Position numbers and translations under genes: made by a program
In this document: positions 5,501 through 6,734 of the stretch, piece by piece
How positions within the stretch are numbered: the first letter of the stretch is position 1
Layout: the number at the start of each line of letters is the position of its first letter
Notes under the pieces: model-generated
Seen by the model: only the letters and a program-made list of their open reading frames with translations
The model's database searches: none
What the model was told of the DNA's origin: nothing
Origin: Actinomycetota bacterium
GTDB taxonomy: Bacteria > Actinomycetota > Humimicrobiia > Humimicrobiales > Humimicrobiaceae
Direction of reading: 5' to 3'
NCBI GenBank assembly: GCA_016870675.1
Contig: VGAU01000098.1
Location: 1 to 6,734 of the forward strand
Length of the DNA: 6,734 nucleotides

Positions 5501-6734
5501 ACCTGATGATGATATTGTAAATACAAAAAGTGAATTAGGAAACATAACATTAAACAAAACTGGACTAGATGCTACAGATATAGCAGGATTTACTCTTTAT
5601 AATTCAGCTGGAGCTGCAGTAGGAGGAGAGAAGAGAGTTATAGGAAATGGATCTGTAACCTGGACTAATCTTCCATGGGATACCTACAAAATCGTGGAAA
5701 CCACTGTACCTGGAGGCTATTCTAAAATGTCCGATATTACAGGAATAGTGGTGGGAGCTGCAAAGCAGGTATACAGCTTTGATAAGGTAAATGAAAAAGA
5801 AGGTTCAATAACCCTTAACAAAACTGGCCTTGATGCTACAGATAAAGCAGGGTTTACCCTTTATGACTCAACTAATGCTGCAGTAGGTTTAGAGCAGTTT
5901 ATAACTGGAGATGGATCAATAACCTGGTCCGATCTTCCATGGGATACCTACAAAATCGTAGAAACCTCTCCTCCCGCAGGTTATGCTCCTATAGCTGATA
6001 TTACCGGAATAGTGGTTGGAGCTGCAAAGCAGGTATACAGCTTTGATAAGGTAAATACTAAAATTACTTTAGGTTCAATAACCCTAAATAAGAGCGGTCT
6101 TGATTCAACAGCTACAGCCGGATTTACACTTTATAACTCAGCTGGAACTGCAGTTGGGGGAGAAAAAACTGTTATAGGTAATGGCTCAGTATCCTGGACA
6201 AACCTTCCATTAGATACATACAAGATTGTTGAGACAACAGTTCCTGGAGGATATTCTAAGATGTCCGATATTACAGGAATAGTTGTAGGTGCTGTACAGC
6301 AGGTATACAGCTTTAGCAGAGAAAATACAAAAACTCCTGTTCTGGGTTCCATAAGCTTAAGTAAAAGCGGCCTTGATTCAGGTGACATAGCAGGATTTAC
6401 ACTTTACAATTCCAGTGGGGCTGGAGTAACTCCTGAAAAGACTATCACCGGGAATGGAACGGTAACATGGATAAATCTTCCCTGGGACTCCTACAGGATT
6501 GAAGAAACAACAGTTCCTGCAGGATATTCTAAGATGTCTGATATCACCGGAATAGTAGTTGGAGCAACCCAGCAGAATTATAGTTTCAGCAGGACAAATA
6601 AAAAGACACCTCCTCCGCCTCCTCCACCACCACCTGAGATTGAGGTATTGGGCATACAGGAACTTCCATTTACAGGAATGAATCCAATAATTCCCATATC
6701 TAGTATATTATTTATGTTTTCTGGAGTAATACTG
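2451..6734 (+). CDS. Large LPXTG cell-wall-anchored multidomain adhesin (3' end beyond window)
   Basis: One frame stays open for 1428 codons to the window edge. It is not assignable to a named gene but its architecture is clear. In order: signal peptide (1-32), Ala/Glu-rich coiled coil (about 34-223), acidic linker (224-390), PKD domain with WDFGDG at 430-435 (394-477), right-handed beta-helix (484-714), Ig-like domain (715-805), an unrecognised segment with the only two Cys of the protein (810-919), a CnaB/SpaA domain (920-1029), four tandem CnaB-like repeats (1030-1385), Pro9 (1387-1395), LPFTG (1405-1409) and the start of a membrane helix. The sorting signal means sortase should link it to peptidoglycan, with the N-terminal coiled coil farthest from the wall. 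Adhesion to a polysaccharide, host or other cells is inferred from PKD, beta-helix and CnaB domains. About 10-20 residues are probably missing. Expression is likely gated by the leader RNA and terminator just upstream. Confidence 0.93.
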   Translation, partial: MIYTKNKMLSKITAFIVTLTLLFWIVPSVVFGNSEKDLEEAYEKALITLETGQDEVTKAESDLELAKQIAAEAEVNLESARGELNVRNESFTSAEPGVEKLKEKLIFAQAAADEANSFYERIKETGSEEEINTAKEVAEKANAELELASAEYNNANSNLMALQNELDEAKAEFEELKSAADEANANLLYAEKVLNEKNENLSIAQAEVERTKAELEAYLAEIAEKETDIEEEASDGDDTDEEILEESTDEEIIEEEATPTEEDITEENATLLEEEQTEEITVEEDTTSGEEEVEEEVVTDESIDVVVTDEGNVPEEGIEEENTDENLTEGEISDEEVSEEEILREETVPKDELAEVEAVEENTIEGEIVEVASELVLEDEAVDEEVVVEESSGLKIDILFSTDENGYIPAGQVTTFSASVEGIYPFQYFWDFGDGSSSSQQNPQYAYSNNGNYTLSLTILDTDGNAYNKSATVHVSDYNPNTTEYWISTDAADEGTGSIDSPFTIDTALSHTVNGDTLYFLPGTYNTSVNLDGIGTGTEELPISFIAYDDVIFDGQSTLDYAFYFSTPLSYLSFYNFTFINYLNSAIYINNEDVKNISIVDNTFSGNDTAIDVTMDSGLNIQNNIIVDNDAGVVISSDDVNIEHNIIAFNQEGIVVDDTRDNITVDYNDVFGNGINYQGVEPGESDISIDPEFKDKDVLDFSISEDSQLFKKGIFRVVGTDKSDYQFGEQVIITGLGFSPNQKLILRIIRPDESYIDIWVTTDEIGNFVYKDYHIDFAGLNFLIKVYDSDENILADSDIIEVLSFTDSGSLIILNKVDGVYGSDEYGDFIKFEIGDDQNNSYKFCSSSLGVGYVIDGVVIKSGSDPGEGIPYEEYINSDGTYRDGSYTVSGLNGLIGNCVTVTENSGQDISHIRFYYTQHTVGSITAKKVDQDGAPLGGATIGLYTKDNGTYSEALDASGNHITAISAADGSVVFSNLELGTYYVHEKTAPSGYTPDPNYYGPVTLTEGDKDKTLPSPDDDIVNTKSELGNITLNKTGLDATDIAGFTLYNSAGAAVGGEKRVIGNGSVTWTNLPWDTYKIVETTVPGGYSKMSDITGIVVGAAKQVYSFDKVNEKEGSITLNKTGLDATDKAGFTLYDSTNAAVGLEQFITGDGSITWSDLPWDTYKIVETSPPAGYAPIADITGIVVGAAKQVYSFDKVNTKITLGSITLNKSGLDSTATAGFTLYNSAGTAVGGEKTVIGNGSVSWTNLPLDTYKIVETTVPGGYSKMSDITGIVVGAVQQVYSFSRENTKTPVLGSISLSKSGLDSGDIAGFTLYNSSGAGVTPEKTITGNGTVTWINLPWDSYRIEETTVPAGYSKMSDITGIVVGATQQNYSFSRTNKKTPPPPPPPPPEIEVLGIQELPFTGMNPIIPISSILFMFSGVIL
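2550..3119 (+). other. Ala/Glu/Lys-rich coiled-coil region
   Basis: Residues about 34-223 are almost free of Gly and Pro apart from the breaks at EPGVE (near 101) and ETGSEEE (near 126). They show repeated hydrophobic spacing with Ala, Leu, Glu and Lys, including variants of LxxAxxEL and ADEAN. This suggests three linked helical stretches forming a rod or a helical bundle, and likely oligomerisation or reach away from the wall. Confidence 0.8.
3120..3620 (+). other. Highly acidic low-complexity linker
   Basis: Residues 224-390 are roughly half Asp and Glu with only about three Lys or Arg, mixed with Thr, Val and Ile. The region is degenerate rather than an exact tandem repeat. It is probably extended and disordered, and could bind divalent cations or basic partners. 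The GAA/GAT-rich coding strand leaves long open frames on the opposite strand that are artefacts. Confidence 0.85.
3630..3881 (+). other. PKD domain
   Basis: Residues 394-477 carry the PKD signature WDFGDG (430-435), followed by the QQNPQYAYSNNGNYTLSLTI strand pattern and an ending typical of the fold. PKD domains are extracellular beta-sandwiches often found next to carbohydrate-active or adhesive modules. Confidence 0.9.
3900..4592 (+). other. Right-handed parallel beta-helix (pectate lyase-like/DUF1565-like)
   Basis: Residues 484-714 open with YWIST, a GTGS-DSP segment and GDTLYFLPGTYN (about 517-528), which is the usual entry of this fold. They continue through short coils rich in Asn/Asp and Ile (NNIIVDNDAGVVIS, HNIIAFNQEGIVV) and close with DPEFKDKDVLDF. 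The fold occurs in polysaccharide lyases, epimerases and adhesins. No catalytic set could be identified by eye, so binding is as likely as catalysis. Confidence 0.8.
5208..5537 (+). other. CnaB/SpaA domain with a likely isopeptide bond
   Basis: Residues 920-1029 follow the SpaA/CnaB pattern: GSITAKKVD start, LGGATIGLY, FSNLELGTYYVHEKTAPSGY, and a final strand ending IVNTK. The expected intramolecular bond would join Lys929 (or Lys928) to Asn1024 with Glu987 as catalyst. It differs in length from the four repeats that follow. Confidence 0.85.
5538..6605 (+). repeat. Four tandem CnaB-like repeats of 87-91 residues
   Basis: Units begin at 5538, 5802, 6072 and 6345, each opening G(N/S)I(T/S)L(N/S)K. 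Shared blocks are AGFTLY, a tryptophan strand, the NLPWDTYKIVETT type motif, GGYSKMSDITGIVVGA and a YSF strand ending in Asn. Units 1 and 2 share 39 identical bases (5754-5792 and 6018-6056) and 28 identical bases (5668-5695 and 5932-5959). This shows fairly recent duplication and a substrate for copy-number change. Each unit keeps a Lys, Glu and Asn at constant spacing, as expected for self-formed Lys-Asn isopeptide bonds. Confidence 0.9.
6609..6677 (+). other. Pro9 wall-spanning segment and LPFTG sortase motif
   Basis: Nine consecutive Pro codons (6609-6635) are followed by EIEVLGIQE and then LPFTG (6663-6677, residues 1405-1409). Hydrophobic residues from MNPII onward begin the membrane helix and continue to the window edge. 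Sortase would cleave between Thr1408 and Gly1409. The basic tail is outside the window. Confidence 0.93.

Noticed and set aside
6131..6388. Minus-strand frame opposite CnaB-like repeats 3 and 4
   Set aside because: It is a by-product of the repeated coding sequence on the + strand.
5538..6605. Possible CRISPR-like or mobile repeat array
   Set aside because: The units are 264-273 bp, in frame, and translate to diverged domain repeats without spacers or terminal inverted repeats.
2451..6734. Mobile element or phage origin of the large gene
   Set aside because: No transposase, integrase, att site or terminal repeats are seen, and base composition and codon use resemble the neighbours.

Overview
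This is an AT-rich window with strong Shine-Dalgarno and sigma-A-type signals. It looks like chromosome of a low-GC anaerobic member of the Bacillota (Clostridia or a relative). Three things point there: a Wood-Ljungdahl-type methyltetrahydrofolate:corrinoid methyltransferase, an LPXTG-class sortase substrate, and long A/T-rich intergenic regions. The exact lineage cannot be fixed from this sequence. All genes seen are on the + strand.

Layout. (1) 1-36 may be the tail of an upstream gene. (2) 47-850 encodes a membrane-anchored family 3 solute-binding protein in which the residues that normally hold an amino acid are replaced. No permease or ATPase is in view. (3) 1023-1817 encodes an AcsE-like methyltransferase with all key pterin-site residues intact. 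It has its own extended -10 promoter and lies apart from any CODH/ACS genes in this window. (4) 1818-2450 is a 633-bp intergenic region that is far from empty. It holds a candidate promoter firing straight into a 10-bp hairpin (with a possible 44-residue hydrophobic ORF), three phased A6 tracts abutting a perfect TTGACA -35 box, and a leader of about 180 nt. That leader contains a candidate kissing-loop/pseudoknot RNA followed at once by a strong intrinsic terminator, which is riboswitch-like architecture. (5) 2451-6734 is one uninterrupted reading frame of 1428 codons, running off the right edge. It encodes a large multidomain cell-wall-anchored protein.

The surface protein reads, from N to C terminus: signal peptide, alanine/glutamate-rich coiled coil, a highly acidic linker of about 167 residues, a PKD domain, a right-handed beta-helix, an Ig-like domain, an unrecognised two-cysteine segment, a CnaB/SpaA domain, four tandem CnaB-like repeats with an invariant Lys/Glu/Asn triad, a nine-proline run, and an LPFTG sorting signal. 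The protein is essentially complete: only the end of the membrane helix and the basic tail are missing.

The leader, terminator and adhesin form the most interesting unit. A surface adhesin appears to be controlled by transcription attenuation through a structured RNA whose class I cannot name with confidence. The upstream hairpin shares a 10-nt word with this leader and also carries an 8-nt complement to it, which hints at a trans-acting or paralogous RNA.
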